In this document: positions 23,349-35,232 of the stretch, one piece after another
Layout of the letters: the number at the start of each line of letters is the position of its first letter
How positions within the stretch are numbered: position 1 is the first letter of the stretch
NCBI GenBank assembly: GCA_902729315.2
Contig: LR746266.1
Coordinates: 4,288,759 to 4,352,758, forward strand
Reading direction: 5' to 3'
DNA: 64,000 nucleotides
Origin: Spirodela intermedia
Taxonomy: Eukaryota; Streptophyta; Magnoliopsida; Alismatales; Araceae
Notes under the pieces: model-generated
Database searches by the model: none
Told to the model about the DNA's origin: nothing
What the model saw: the letters and a program-made list of their open reading frames with translations, nothing else
Program-made: the position numbers and the translations under genes

Positions 23349-25093
23349 TAACGTGACTTAGTCATTGTATAGTAAATCACATAAATTTAAAATTTATAAA
23401 ACTAAAAAATACAATTTTTTAGATATTTAAAAGTATTTCTGAACAAATATATTAGTTATAATTCAATAAAACTTTCAAAAATAGTGGTAATTTTCTAAGT
23501 CAATAACAAGGAAGTAATATAATATCAAGTAATTATTTAGAATTTTATTCAAAGAATATTATTTTCTATAAATTATACACTAGGAAATAAAAATGAAATA
23601 TATTTAAAATTTACGAAAAAAAGAAATAAGGGTGCAGACGTTAGGATGACGTCAACACCTGGCAAATGCAAATCGGGCGGAAATAGAGTTATGTCTGATA
23701 ATTCTTATGTAAGCGATTATACATGATTTAAATGATCAAATTAAGATCTATAAAAGTTAGAAGATCATAATTGAATGAAGTATATCTTGATAAATTTAAA
23801 TCACAAAAATTATCACTAAATGAAGTAGAAATTAAGTTGAAAGTAGGAAAACAAAGTTCCGGTGTCACGGTGGTAATGCGTTAGCGATGCACCGAAATCT
23901 TGAGCGTTAAGAGGATCGTCATGTAGTGTCCACAACCTCGAAGGTTTTCCTTGGACAAGGACGACGTGAACAATCTCTAAATCTCCTTGCAAAGTCTAGA
24001 GATCAATGAAATGGGTTATCAAATCATCTTCGATGGTTGTCACCCAACAAAGTAGAAAAAATGATGACTTTGTGGCTCTTTAGCAGCTATCACCTGATAG
24101 AGAGGAGCTGGATGAAGGTGGGGCGTGTGTCGGAAAGCTTCATCCTCAGGTCCGCACAATAAAAAGAGGCTCTTCATCACATCTAGTATGCTCTTAGGAG
24201 GTGGCAACTTATCTCCCGGCGAATTGTCCTCTTCTCGACGACAGTTTGTTCGTCAATCAATCAGAGATACTTTACTCGATGGATTTATGATCCTTTTATC
24301 ATGAATCATTCAATAATTTTAGTAATAATGTTCTGCGAATCGTATTGATGAGATTTTCGCCGATGATCTAACGATTTTGGCGGCTTAATCCTTCACCGAA
24401 AATTTACAAGAAAGTCACAATAATCAGATAAAAATATGAGATTTGGCTTTAGGAGGATTCGAACCTCCATTCGTTGCCCGCTACATGAGAGAGATTGACA
24501 TAAGTACTCTAATGCCTTTATAAAATGACGTTATCATGGTATATCTCTTCTATAAATAAGGGGTATTGTAGGTATTAAAATCATCGAAGCCTTATGGGGA
24601 AGATGTGATACAAGTTTAGTCCCAAATCACTTGTGCACTGAAGTTTGAGGTGAATATATAGTAATATTATATTTACAAGTAAGTCCCTTTCTCTTGTGTG
24701 TATGACCACTTCTTACCCCACAATCGGCTGGCCACTAGTGACATGGAAGGGGAGTGGCACACATATGCCCCTATCGGTCCTAGCTGCTCGAGCCCTTACT
24801 TGCGGCTCCTCCCTAATTGTGTTTTCGACCTGCTTGCGGGCTTGCCTGGCTGACGGGTACCCCCCATTTTGTTATATTTTTATTTTTATTTCTTTTTTGT
24901 CATTTATCTTAAAAGTAAAATAGTAAAAATCATATAAATTCATATAAAATCACATAATTAGCCAAAAAAATCACATTAATTAACTAAAAACTACTTTTTA
25001 TATTTTAACATAAATATAAGTCTAATTGTCATGAGTTAAGGCTAAAACTATAGTATTTACTAATTATTAACTCATGATAATGAAGACTTATCA
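23349..25093 (-). repeat. Family-1 solo LTR, copy H (long subtype)
   Basis: 1745 bp, reverse orientation, flanked by perfect ATGAC duplications (23344-23348 and 25094-25098). It shares with copy B an extra ~110-bp block (about 24478-24590). The tRNA-like T-arm is best preserved here: GGAGG-ATTCGAA-CCTCC (24452-24468) pairs perfectly. The left terminal TG has become TA. Confidence 0.9.
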
Positions 25094-26285
25094 ATGACCT
25101 TGAGGAACATGTGTTTATAGAGTAACCTCCTAAGTATGTTACTTAAGAAGAGTCATCAAAGATGTGTCTTTTATAGTGTATTATTTGTGGACTTAAGCAA
25201 AGTTCATGTGCCTAGTTCACCAAGTTCAGTGGTCTTTTGATACAATTCAAATTTTCATCATATCTTGTGGATCCTAAAATGCTTACAAAGACTACTGAAT
25301 CTAGCATTGCTATCCTAATTGTTTATGTGGACGATATTCTTATGACTAGAAGTGATGAAGTAAACATTCAAGTTATGAAATCATATCTACAACAACACTT
25401 CAATGTGCGAGATCTAAAGATTCCACAATATTTCTTTGACATTGAATTTATCTATTAGGATGACAAGCTTGCTCTCTCTCAATGAAAGTGTGATCTTGAT
25501 ATGTTTTAAGTGATTAGGTTACTTGGGTGCAAGCTAGAGTCATCACTAATAGAGGCACGTCTATGTTTCTTGAATACATCATCTCTATTCCTAGATGATG
25601 CCAATCGGTACAAACAATTATTGGGAAAGCTGATCTACCTCACCGTCACTTGCCCTGACATTGTGTACATAGTTAATGTACTTGACAGAAGAAGGTAGTG
25701 GTTTCAACTCTAATTTGGGCTCAAGTGAAAAGTTTTTTTCCTCAAAATGATCCTCATGTCTTTCTTCATCCTAAATTGGCATATCATCAACCAAAAATAC
25801 AGAATCTTGAAACCTTAAAGGATCTACTAAGTCAACTGAGTAGTCATCCTCACTACTAGTTGAAGCTCGAGGTTGACATCATTTGGAGTAGATCGACATG
25901 CTAACACTTTGTATATAGTGAACACAGATATCTATCGCCCCCCAACAATAGTAGATCACCTGGGCCAACCCTCAACCAGCATATGACTTGGCGTACGCAG
26001 CACCACCAACACAAAGCTATCCTCACACTATGGATGGGAGGATTTCTCAACAATCTCAGTCGAAATGATCAACCTTGGTCGCATCTACTACTTCACTTTT
26101 CATTTACCACTTTCCAAAGAGAGCTATGTCTTGTCTCCCCTAGTTCTCACGTATGAGGCTCGGGGATAAACATTTCATCAACATCAATATAATCAAATCT
26201 TAACCAAAACAAAACAAAAAAAACAAAGTAGTCATCCTCACTAGATCCTTTTGGACATTTCATGACCTTATTCAAATTGATTTCT
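25094..26285 (+). other. Repeat-derived spacer with Ty1/copia scrap
   Basis: Holds the copia RT remnant at 25237-25698. The remaining bases have no recognisable gene; stretches near 25850-26150 show no clear match to anything else in the window. Confidence 0.5.
25237..25698 (+). pseudogene. Ty1/copia reverse transcriptase fragment
   Basis: A single frame with three in-frame stops (at about 25456, 25483 and 25507). It contains the catalytic-site motif YVDDI (residues about 30-34 of the frame). Downstream are DDKLALSQ and the NRYKQLLGKLIYLTVTCPDI block typical of the RT-RNase H linker of copia pol. Only about 150 codons survive, with no LTRs next to it, so it is a fragment. Confidence 0.85.
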
Positions 26286-26601
26286 ACTTGAGCCGCTTGA
26301 GCCCTTGCTCGTGGCTCCTATCCGACTGCACTTCCGACCCGCTTATGGGCCCGACTGGCCAGTGGGCCCCCCTCATTTTATTTTATTTTTATTTTTATTT
26401 CTTTTTCTTCATTTATCTCAAAAGTAAGATTATAAAAATCATATAAAATCATATAAAATCACATAATTACCCAAAAAAATATGTTAATCAACTGAAAACC
26501 ACTTTTCACTCTTTAACATAAATATAAGTCTATTTATCATGAGTTAAGGCTAAAACTATATTATTTACTAATTATTAACTCATGATAATGAAGACTTATC
26601 A
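26286..26601 (-). repeat. Family-1 LTR fragment, copy Hb
   Basis: Only the first ~316 bp of the LTR (in its own orientation) remain, from the terminal hairpin to the GC-rich block; the rest is cut off at about 26286. It abuts the decayed gag-protease region at 26602. Confidence 0.8.
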
Positions 26602-28620
26602 AAGCACCTTGATTGTTTTTCTATCTAGGCATTTATTCAAAATAAAAGAACTAATAGATACAAAGAGTTGTACCATTTCCTTCTTATTACTTCTAGTTGG
26701 GGTGCAAAGAGTTTTCACGAATTTTACATAAGAAGGAATATTTTGAATGGCATCAACTAAAGGAATGGTAATAGTGACTTTCTTAAAAACTCCCATGATA
26801 CGATCATGAGATGTGGTTTGTTTTCCATTAGGGCATTTTAGAGCTTCAGGAAATAGAATTCTAGGTTGATACTCACTAAGTTTTGGAGGTTTAATTTTTG
26901 AATTTTCTAACTAATGATTTTCATTATCTCTAATGTTCTCTTCTTCCCTAAGTTTTTCACTGTCACTTGGTTTTTCTAGCCTAAAGTTTTCCTCATCCTT
27001 ATCAAAAAAAGTATTATCAAATAAATAAGGATCAAGTAACACTTTTCCATTTCTCAAGTTTGAAATGGCATACATGCTCTCTATATTTTCAGAAATTTCA
27101 AGAACATCATATATAGCATGGTTTACATGATGAAGATTTCTAGGATTTATTTCAGGTTGGCTTGGAAATCGACCTTCCCTTTGGCTAGTTGAAGCTTCTT
27201 CATGAGTTTTACCTCTCTGAAAGCTGACTTGCTGACGTCCTCCTTCCTTTAACTTCATGCTGATGTTCTCCATCACCTTCATCATCATGTTCATTTGGGT
27301 CCTCATGCTTACCATTTCCTCATCCCTTTGCTCTTTTTTTCTTGATTCTCCTTGGATGTTCTAATTGAAATCCATACCTTGGTTCTCCCAAAATCTTGGT
27401 TGAAAAGATGTAGATGAGGCAAAATTACAGTTAGCTTGAAAATTTTGAGTTTGACCTCCCTTACTATGTGTTGAAGCCTTGTTCGTTCCATCGATTGGTC
27501 ACCCTCATATTAGGGTTCCAAGTTGATTGATTCTGGGGTCTTCTGTAACCATAAGCACCCACGATCATGACTTGGTCTAAGTGCCCTTGGTCATTGCACC
27601 AAGAGCAATACTCCGCTGATTCCATAGCTTGCTTACCCTGCATCATGATAGAAATAATTTTCTTCATCTCTTCCATACCTTTGGTAACAGATTTTTGCAC
27701 TGTTGATAACTCATTCTTCATCTCCTTTTTAAGTTCTTCAACTTGCTTGCCCTCTTTATACTTCTTTTTTCCTTCTATTGGGCTGATGTTGAGTATACCT
27801 CCTCTTTCGGGCCCAAGAGTTCTCCCATTCATGGTGGAGTCAATCTCAGTTGAATTCATTTCAGCCACCTCTTCACTGACAGCCATGGCTTCTTCATCAC
27901 TCTTGTTCAAAAATCATCCTCCACTATACATGTGCAGTATGCTTCTCTTTTTCTCCAATGTCTTCCTAAAAGATCTGCAGAAGCTGCCATGTAAGAAACC
28001 CATGATGAGGGCAAGCCCTTTGGCAGCCCTTGAATCTCTCCTATGCTTCATAAAAGGAATCATTTCCCCCTTGAGAGAATTTTCTGATCATCCTCTTGAA
28101 AGTGTCTTCCAGGAGAATAAAACTTCTTCAAAAAATATTTTCAATTTCATTCCACAAATCAAAAGTAATATCAAGTGTATTCCACCATTCTTTAGCCTTT
28201 TCTCTAAGTGCAAGTGGAAAATACTTCATTTTTATGGTTTCTATTGGAACACCTTTGATTCCATTAAATTCACACATAAGAAAATTCTTCAAGATGATTA
28301 TATGATTCCTCCCTAGGTAAACCATAAAAGACACATAAAATACCTAACAATGCATTATCAATTTTAAAGTTGATTTCATTATGATGTGGCCATTTATTTA
28401 CTCTTGTAGTAGGACAATTCTCAAAGGGGATAGAATACTCTCTCATGGATCTTCTCACCATTTGATTAGGGAATTGATTCATATAAGTAGGCTGCTTAAA
28501 AATCTCCTCAACAGAATTAATAGAAGATGAAGGGTTATCCCTAAGGGTTCCAATAATATCCTTAAAAGATGAATCCAAATTTATCAATCTAGGGTTTTGA
28601 GACCTAGTAGCAATCATCAA
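26602..28620 (-). pseudogene. Ty3/gypsy gag and start of protease, decayed
   Basis: Minus strand, in several broken frames. Capsid: IKMKYFPLALREKAKEWWNTL (near 28240-28180), the conserved gag core. Then CSWCNDQGHLD (near 27600), a damaged zinc-knuckle region; FPSQPEINPRN and ISNLRNGK (near 27170 and 27050), matching the region before protease in Tat/Athila-like elements; and VFKKVTITIPLVDAIQNIP (near 26780). Frameshifts occur near 28120 and 27910 and stops throughout. The element's PBS lies at 29043-29060, upstream on this strand. The 3' part is lost at the junction with the LTR fragment at 26601. Confidence 0.85.
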
Positions 28621-29042
28621 ATATCATAAAAATAATAGGAAATTAGACTTCATGTAAATCTATAGATCTCAAGACCCACTAGATTTTTTGAATGTCTCTC
28701 ATTTTTTATATAATAAATAAAATTTTATCAGTTTAATTATATAGAAAATGCCTTTTTCAGTCCAAAAGTTTCAGAAATTGATTCGACATTAGAAAATCCA
28801 AACAAATGTGAAAAGCACTTAGAAATTTTTTAAAATTTTTTAGAAAATTGTCAACTTCAAAATAATCTGGTATCCTTGAAATTATAGGAAATAATGAGAA
28901 GTGATACTTGATTATATCAATATGATGCTTGACTTCTCATTTCTTCTTCCAACACCTACTTGAATGTCTTCCTTAAAATATAGCTCAAGAAAAACTCAAA
29001 AACATTCATCATAATCAGAAATCACAAGATGAAAGTACTTTC
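28621..29042 (-). other. Untranslated leader between PBS and gag
   Basis: About 420 bp of AT-rich DNA between the primer-binding site and the first gag codons on the minus strand; no ORF of note. Confidence 0.5.
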
Positions 29043-29060
29043 TCCTTAGCAACGTCGCCA
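29043..29060 (-). other. Primer-binding site of the minus-strand gypsy element
   Basis: On the minus strand TGGCGACGTTGCTAAGGA closely matches the Asp-tRNA PBS used by many plant gypsy elements (TGGCGCCGTTGCCGGGGA; three differences). Two bases separate it from the LTR end TTATCA. It fixes the direction and 5' end of the element whose gag is at 26602-28620. Confidence 0.75.
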
Positions 29061-29062
29061 TT

Positions 29063-32013
29063 TGATAACTCTAGACTTGGGATGTCATAAGTTCTAAGTG
29101 AGGTCATCTAAAACTATTTATATTTCAACTACCCTAATCAATCTAATAAGTAGAGAGGGTAAGATAGAGATCAAGCCACAAGGAGAAAAAATTAATGAAA
29201 GTATTTTAATGAGAAAGAGTCGTTGAGGTTAACAAAAAATAATTTAACTACTCATAACCTATGTAAAACCGTAGGTTTCACCCTAGAGAAGAACGAAATG
29301 AAACAAATAAGCACATGAAAAAAGATTACTCAACTTATCTTTATCTGTTGCCAAGGTGACATGACTTAGTCATTGTATAGTAAATCACGTAAATTTAAAA
29401 TTTATAAAACTAAAAAATACTAGTTTTTAGATATTTAAAAGTATTTTTGAAAAAATATATAAATTATAATTCAATAAAACTTCCAAAACTAATGATAATT
29501 TTTCAAGTCACAAGGATGTAATATAATATTTGGTAATTTTTTAGAATTTTACTTAATGAATATAATTTTTTATGAATTTTATACTATAAAATGAAAATGA
29601 AATAGATTTAAAATTAATAAAAAAAGAAAATAAGGGTGCAGATGTTATGATGACATTAGCATTCGATGAACATGAATTGGGTGGAAACAAAGTTCTACTT
29701 TGTGATTTTTATGTAAGTTATTACAAATGATTTAATTGATCAAATTAAGATTCGTAAAAGCCAAAAGAATCGTAATTAAAGGAAGTATAGTTTGGTAAAT
29801 TTAAATCATACAAGTTATTACTAAATGAAGTAAAAATTAAATTGAAAGTAAGAAAACAGAGTTTTGGTGTCCCAATGATGATGCGTCAGTGATGTACCAG
29901 AATCTTGAGCATTCGAGAGGATTGTCGTGAAGTGTCCACGATCTCGAAGGCTCTCTTTGGACAAGGACGACGTGGGCAATCTTTAGATCTTCTTGTGAAG
30001 TTTAGAGATCAATGAAATGGGTTGCTGAGTCATCTCTGATGACTGTCACCCAACAGAGTCAAAAAATGGTGACTTTGCAGCTCTCTAATAGCTACCACCT
30101 GACGAAGAGGGGCTGAATAGAGGTGGGGCACATGTTATGGAGCTTCATCCTCAAGTCTCCACAACAAGAAGAGACTCTTCATTACATCTGGTATATTCTC
30201 AAGAGGTTGTAACTCGTATCTTAGTAGATCGTCCTCTTCCCCACGACGGCTTGTTTGTTGATCAATCGGAGATGATTTACGCGATGGATTTGTAATCTTT
30301 TTATTGTGAATTGTTTAGTAATTTTAGTAATAATACTCTATAAATTATGTTGATAATATTTTTATTGATGATCCAACGATTATGATGGCTTAATCCTTCA
30401 TTGACGATTTGTAGGAAAGTTGTGATAATTAGATAAAAATACAAGTTTTGGCTCTAGGAGAATTTGAACTCGTTCTAGTTGCCCACCTTCAAAGCCTTTC
30501 GAGAGAGGTGTGGTGTAGATTTAGTCTCACATCACTTGTGCACTGAAATTTTGGGTGAATAAATACTAATATCACATTTCCAAGTAATGAGTCATTTCTC
30601 TCGTGTGTACAAATCACTCCTTGCCCCACAACTATCTAGCCACTAGTGACATAGAAAGGGAGTGGTGCACGTGTGCCCCCATCGGTTTTAGCCACTTGAG
30701 CCCTTGCTCGCAGCTCCCCTCGATTGCACTTCCAACTTGCTTGCAGGCCCGATTGGTTAGTGAGTCTCCCCTTTTTGTTCTATTTTTATTTTAATATATT
30801 TTTCTTTATTTATCTCAAAAATAAGACTATAAAAATCATATCAATTTTTAGAAAATCATATGATTAGCCAAAATTTCACATTAATCAATTGAAAATTATT
30901 TTTCACAATTTAACATAAATATTAATCTATTTATCATGAGTTAAGGCTAAAAATATATTATTTACTAATTATTAACTCATGGTAATGAAGACTTATCACA
31001 AGGGTAGGTGGATTCCTCTAATAGATTGATCTCTAGCACTTTACTCCTTACAAAGTAATCCTCAATACTCAACTTTACCCTTAAGGCCTCTCTTGATCAC
31101 TCAAGATTACACAAAAGGGGAAGAAGAATGTATCTTTAAAATAAAAGTTGTTTCACTCCAACCAACCATTGTTGGGACTCTTTCTAAGAAAATGGGAAGG
31201 AAAGAAGATGCAGTGAATACATATAAATGATAAAGTTTCCTAAAATACCCTTAAACCTTTCTCAAAATATCTCTAGCTCCTCTCCCTCATTTTCATAATT
31301 GTCTTGAAGCCAATTTGTCCATCCAAATATGGATATGCAAAGAGCACATCTTAAAACTTGTGCCCACAAACTTTGGGCATAAAACCCCTTTTGGATTGTT
31401 AGATATTGATCCTAGAATATAGAGAGATCTAGGTCATTGATTGGATATCTCCACCACATAAGGACCACTAAAAGGCGATGGTTGAGAAAAGATGTATTTA
31501 ACTGTCACTTATGACAACAAGACATCTTTAACCACTACTTTTGGTGTCAAGATGTTCTTAACCACCGAATTAAGAGCCACAATCATTAACTAGCAGTCCA
31601 TGTCTTCTCGTCTTCTATTCATGTGAGATACCTCATCTTTTTGCATTCTGTGTAATTATAGCTTGAATAAAATATTCATGAACTAAATAATCATGGTAGC
31701 TAAAATGTGTGAAATAAAATATTTTTTTTCTAAATTACTTAAATATACTCATGACTTAAATTTAAAAAACAAAGTCATAAAAATTTAAGAATATTTTTAA
31801 ATAGAAAAAAATTTAAATCATTATAAATTTATTATTTGGTTATTTAATAAATAATAACATGCTAAAATAAGATATTTTATCCAAAAATATATTTACTTTA
31901 AGGTAAGTAATGAGTAGTTTTAGCATATTATCAATATACTAATGACAAGAGAGATCGTAAGTCTACCACTAATTATTACACATATGTGAGTAAGAACCTT
32001 GTCACATGGCGCT
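29063..32013 (-). mobile_element. 5' LTR of the minus-strand gypsy element, split by LTR copy E
   Basis: The inner edge is at 29063 (TGATAACTCT here, i.e. ...TTATCA on the minus strand) next to the PBS. The LTR continues rightward and is interrupted at 29357-30998 by a family-1 solo LTR. Its outer edge could not be found; it lies somewhere between about 31.3 kb and the next LTR at 32014. The tract 31004-32013 holds no gene. Confidence 0.55.
29357..30998 (-). repeat. Family-1 solo LTR, copy E
   Basis: 1642 bp, TGACATGACTTAG...ACTTATCA, with perfect CAAGG duplications at 29352-29356 and 30999-31003. It is nested inside the LTR of the gag element, so it inserted later than that element. The antisense USE/TATA has decayed (GTCTCACATCA; AATAAATA). 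Confidence 0.92.
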
Positions 32014-33610
32014 TGATGTGATTTAGTCATTATATAGTAAATCACGTAAATTTAAAATTTATAAAACTAGAAAATATGAATTTTCAGATATTTAGAAGTA
32101 TTTCTAAACAAATATATCAATTATAATTCAATAAAACTTCCAAAAATAGTGATAATTTTCCAAGTCGATCACAAAGATGTAATATAATATTTGGTAATTA
32201 TTCAGAATTGTTCTCAAAGAATAACATTTTCTATAAATTTTATATTACGAAATGAAAAAGAAATATATTTAAAATTCACGAAAAAGAGAAATAAGGGTGC
32301 AGATGTCAAGATGACATCAGTGCCTGATGAACAAAAATCAGGTAGAAATAAAATTTTGCCTGACGATTCTTACGTAAGTGATTACAGATAATTTAATTGA
32401 TCAAATTAAGATGTGTAAAAGATAGAAGAATAGTAATAAAATGAAATATATGTTGGTAAATTTAAAATCAACAAATTATCACTAAATGAAACGGAAATTA
32501 AATTGAAAGTAGGAAAACATAGTTCCGGCGTCGCAATGGCGATGCATCGGCGATGCACCAAAATTCTGAGTGTTCAAGAGGATCGTCGTGCAGTGTCCAC
32601 GGCCTTAAAAGCTCTCCTTGGACAAAAATGATGTGGGTAATCTCTAAATCTCCTTTCGAAGTCTAGAGATCAATGAAATGGGTCATTGACTCGTCTCTAG
32701 TAGTTGTCACCTGGCGGAGTGGATAAACGGTGACTTTGCAGCTCTCTCGTGACTATCACCCGACGGAGAGGAGTTGGATGGAGATAGGGTGCATGTCAGG
32801 GAACTTCATCCTTAGGTCCGCACAGCAAGAAGAGGCTCTTCATCGCATCTGGCATGCTCTCAAGAGGTGGCAACTCGTCTCCTAGTAGATTGTCCTCTTC
32901 CTAATGATAGCTTGTTCCTCGATCAATCAGAGATGCTTTACTCGATGGATTCACGATCCTTTTATCGTGAATCGTTTAGTAATTTTAGTAACAATACTCT
33001 TCAAATCGTGTTGACGAGATTTTCGCCGATGATCTAGTGATTCTATTTGCTTAATCCTTCACCGACGATATGTAGGAAAGTTGTGATAATCGGATAAAAA
33101 AATATGAGTTTTGGCTCTGGGAGGATTCGAACCCGCGCCGGTTGCCTACCCTTTCTGGGGAAGGTGATGCGGGTTTAGTCTCACATCAGTTGTGCGCCAA
33201 AGTTTCTAGCAAATATAAAGTAATATTACATTCCCGATTAAGAGCGTGTGTACAACCACTCCTTGCCCCACAGTCAGCTGACCATTGGTAACGTGGAAGG
33301 GGAGTGGCTACTCCCCGACTGCACTTCCAACCTGCTTGCAGGCACAGCTGGTTGGTAGGTCCCCCCATTTTTGTAATATTTTTAGTTTTATTTCTTTTTC
33401 TTCACTTATCTCAAAAGTAAGACTGTAAAAATCATATAAATTCGTATAAAATCACATGATTACTCAAAAAATCATATTAATTAATTGAAAATAACTTTTC
33501 ACACTTTAACACAAATAAAAGTCTATTTATCATGAGTTAAGGTTAAAAATATATTATTTACTAATTATTAACTCATGATAATGAAGACTTCTTTCCTTTG
33601 AGGCTTATCA
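32014..33610 (-). repeat. Family-1 LTR, copy I, with rearranged right end
   Basis: The left end TGATGTGATTTAG and the body align well. At the right end the expected ACTTATCA is split: ACTT at about 33587-33590 and ATCA at 33607-33610, with ~16 bp between that resembles the neighbouring CTTCTTTCCTTT sequence. No matching flanks (GCGCT versus AGGAG). The junction removed the 5' end of the adjacent family-2 element. Confidence 0.75.
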
Positions 33611-35232
33611 AGGAGCTAGGCTTCTTTCCTTTTTTTTGGGCTTCTTTTGGGGGCTTATTTGGGTCTTCATTTGAGGCCCACTTAAGCACCATATGAGGGC
33701 CCTCCTCTTTCTCCTTTTAGGGGAGCTTATTGGGTCTCTCTTTTAGAGGCCCAATAAGCCCCTTTTGTAGCCTTTTTGTGGCTTATGGGCTTGAGGGCCT
33801 CAAGTGGGCCCACCTCCCCTTAGCCCACTTGTGGGCCCTATATAAGGGGAGGTAGGACCCCCCGTCAATAGGAAGTGCCGAATTTTGTGAGAGATTATCA
33901 TTTTTGTGAGATACCTTCTTCATTACCTAGAATAGGGAGGGAAAGAGGGAGAGGAAGGATGTCAATACCCTAAGGACTTCATTCCTCGTGACGTTGCTGT
34001 TAGAGAAGTCCCACCGCCGGTTGAGACCACTGCCGCCGCTAGACATCTTCATTGCCGCCCGTGAGAGCACTACTATCACTGGACGAAACGGTCACAGTTA
34101 CTGCTGCAGCCGCTGCCGCCTCTGCTGGAACCCCGTCGCACCGTCGTGACGAAAGGGGCTTGCTTTGCCTCCCTATGAGTCGTTGCCGAGCACTCTGCCA
34201 GAGTCTCTCGACTCTTGGTTCGACTGCCGCCTCTTCCTTCAGAACTCCATAAATTCGTCAGGGCTGCCATTTGCCGCTCCGCCCCGTCGCTGGCCGTTTG
34301 CCGACAAATGCCAACCTGCTGCCGATGTTAGGAGAGACTCTGCTGTTGTGCCGACGAGCCAGATCCAATCCCAGCTCCTCACAGGCCCTGCTAGAGTTTC
34401 CTGATGATTCTCACCACCATTGTGCCATTTCTAGTGCCGCCTAGACTAGGAGAGCTCAACCCTCCCTAGTATCGTCGGCCGGTTCGTCTCCTTCCTCTAC
34501 CTTGCTTCTCGACGCCACCAGAGAAGGCCAATCCTTCTGGTGACAGTTGGGTCTCTGCTCAACTGCCGAGATGCTTGGCATTCTTGCCAAAGTGCCACAG
34601 ACGCTCGGCCTTCCCTCCGAAGTGCTGCCACCGCGTGCGCCCCGCGCTCCCACCTGGCGCCACTGCCCACATGCCTTAGGGCATGCCACGCGGCTTGCCG
34701 CGTGTGCCCGCTAGCATGCCCTTTGGCCCACCTACAGGCCCACACCCATGTCGACTGTGCCCTACTTTTAGACGACGACTTTTGTGACTCTCGACAAGGA
34801 CTGACTGTCGACGTTGAGCATCGCTTTTCACCAGACATCTCTACCTACATCGGATCTCTACTTTGTCACGACTTGCGCCAAGCTACGCAGCCCCGAAGGT
34901 TAGCTTCGTACCCCTTCTTACTTAAGTTTAATTATCTTTCAAAGGGTTTCCTTAGCTCTATTCATGAGCTACAGCCCTAGGCTACCTCACGACGACTGTT
35001 TTGCCGTCTGTCTGGACGTGGACTGAGAGGGCCTCACACTTACCATTGTCGAGTGTTTCCTCTAGTTGTCTTGGGTTGATCATGCATATTGGTACACCTG
35101 CCTATACTTAGGTTATGTGGTTAGACCTAGAGTCTAGGGTCCACACATTCTTATCAGATTGATCTGATCGCCCCATCTCGGGTCTTAAGTTTCATTGATT
35201 AGGTACACAGGTTCTCACTTTGTCCTACATCA
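33611..35232 (+). mobile_element. Family-2 LTR, copy 2 (5' truncated)
   Basis: Matches copy 1 (12857-16451) in opposite orientation, without interruption. TATATAAG TATA box at 33839-33846, then ACCCCCC at 33856-33862, where copy 1 carries LTR D. The right end CCTACATCA at 35232 is intact, while the first ~330 bp are missing next to LTR copy I. GC-rich open frames (for example 34540-34980) are not conserved as protein in copy 1 and are not called. Confidence 0.75.

Noticed and set aside
24420..24470. Possible tRNA gene
   Set aside because: Only a T-arm and an acceptor-like 3' end are present; no D-arm, anticodon arm or 5' acceptor partner at the right distance.
27567..28316. 249-codon plus-strand frame
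   Set aside because: Antisense to the gypsy gag, which has recognisable motifs on the minus strand.
2351..33610. Spaced repeats as a CRISPR-like or satellite array
   Set aside because: Copies are 0.3-1.75 kb, in both orientations, irregularly spaced, with TG...CA ends and target-site duplications: LTRs.
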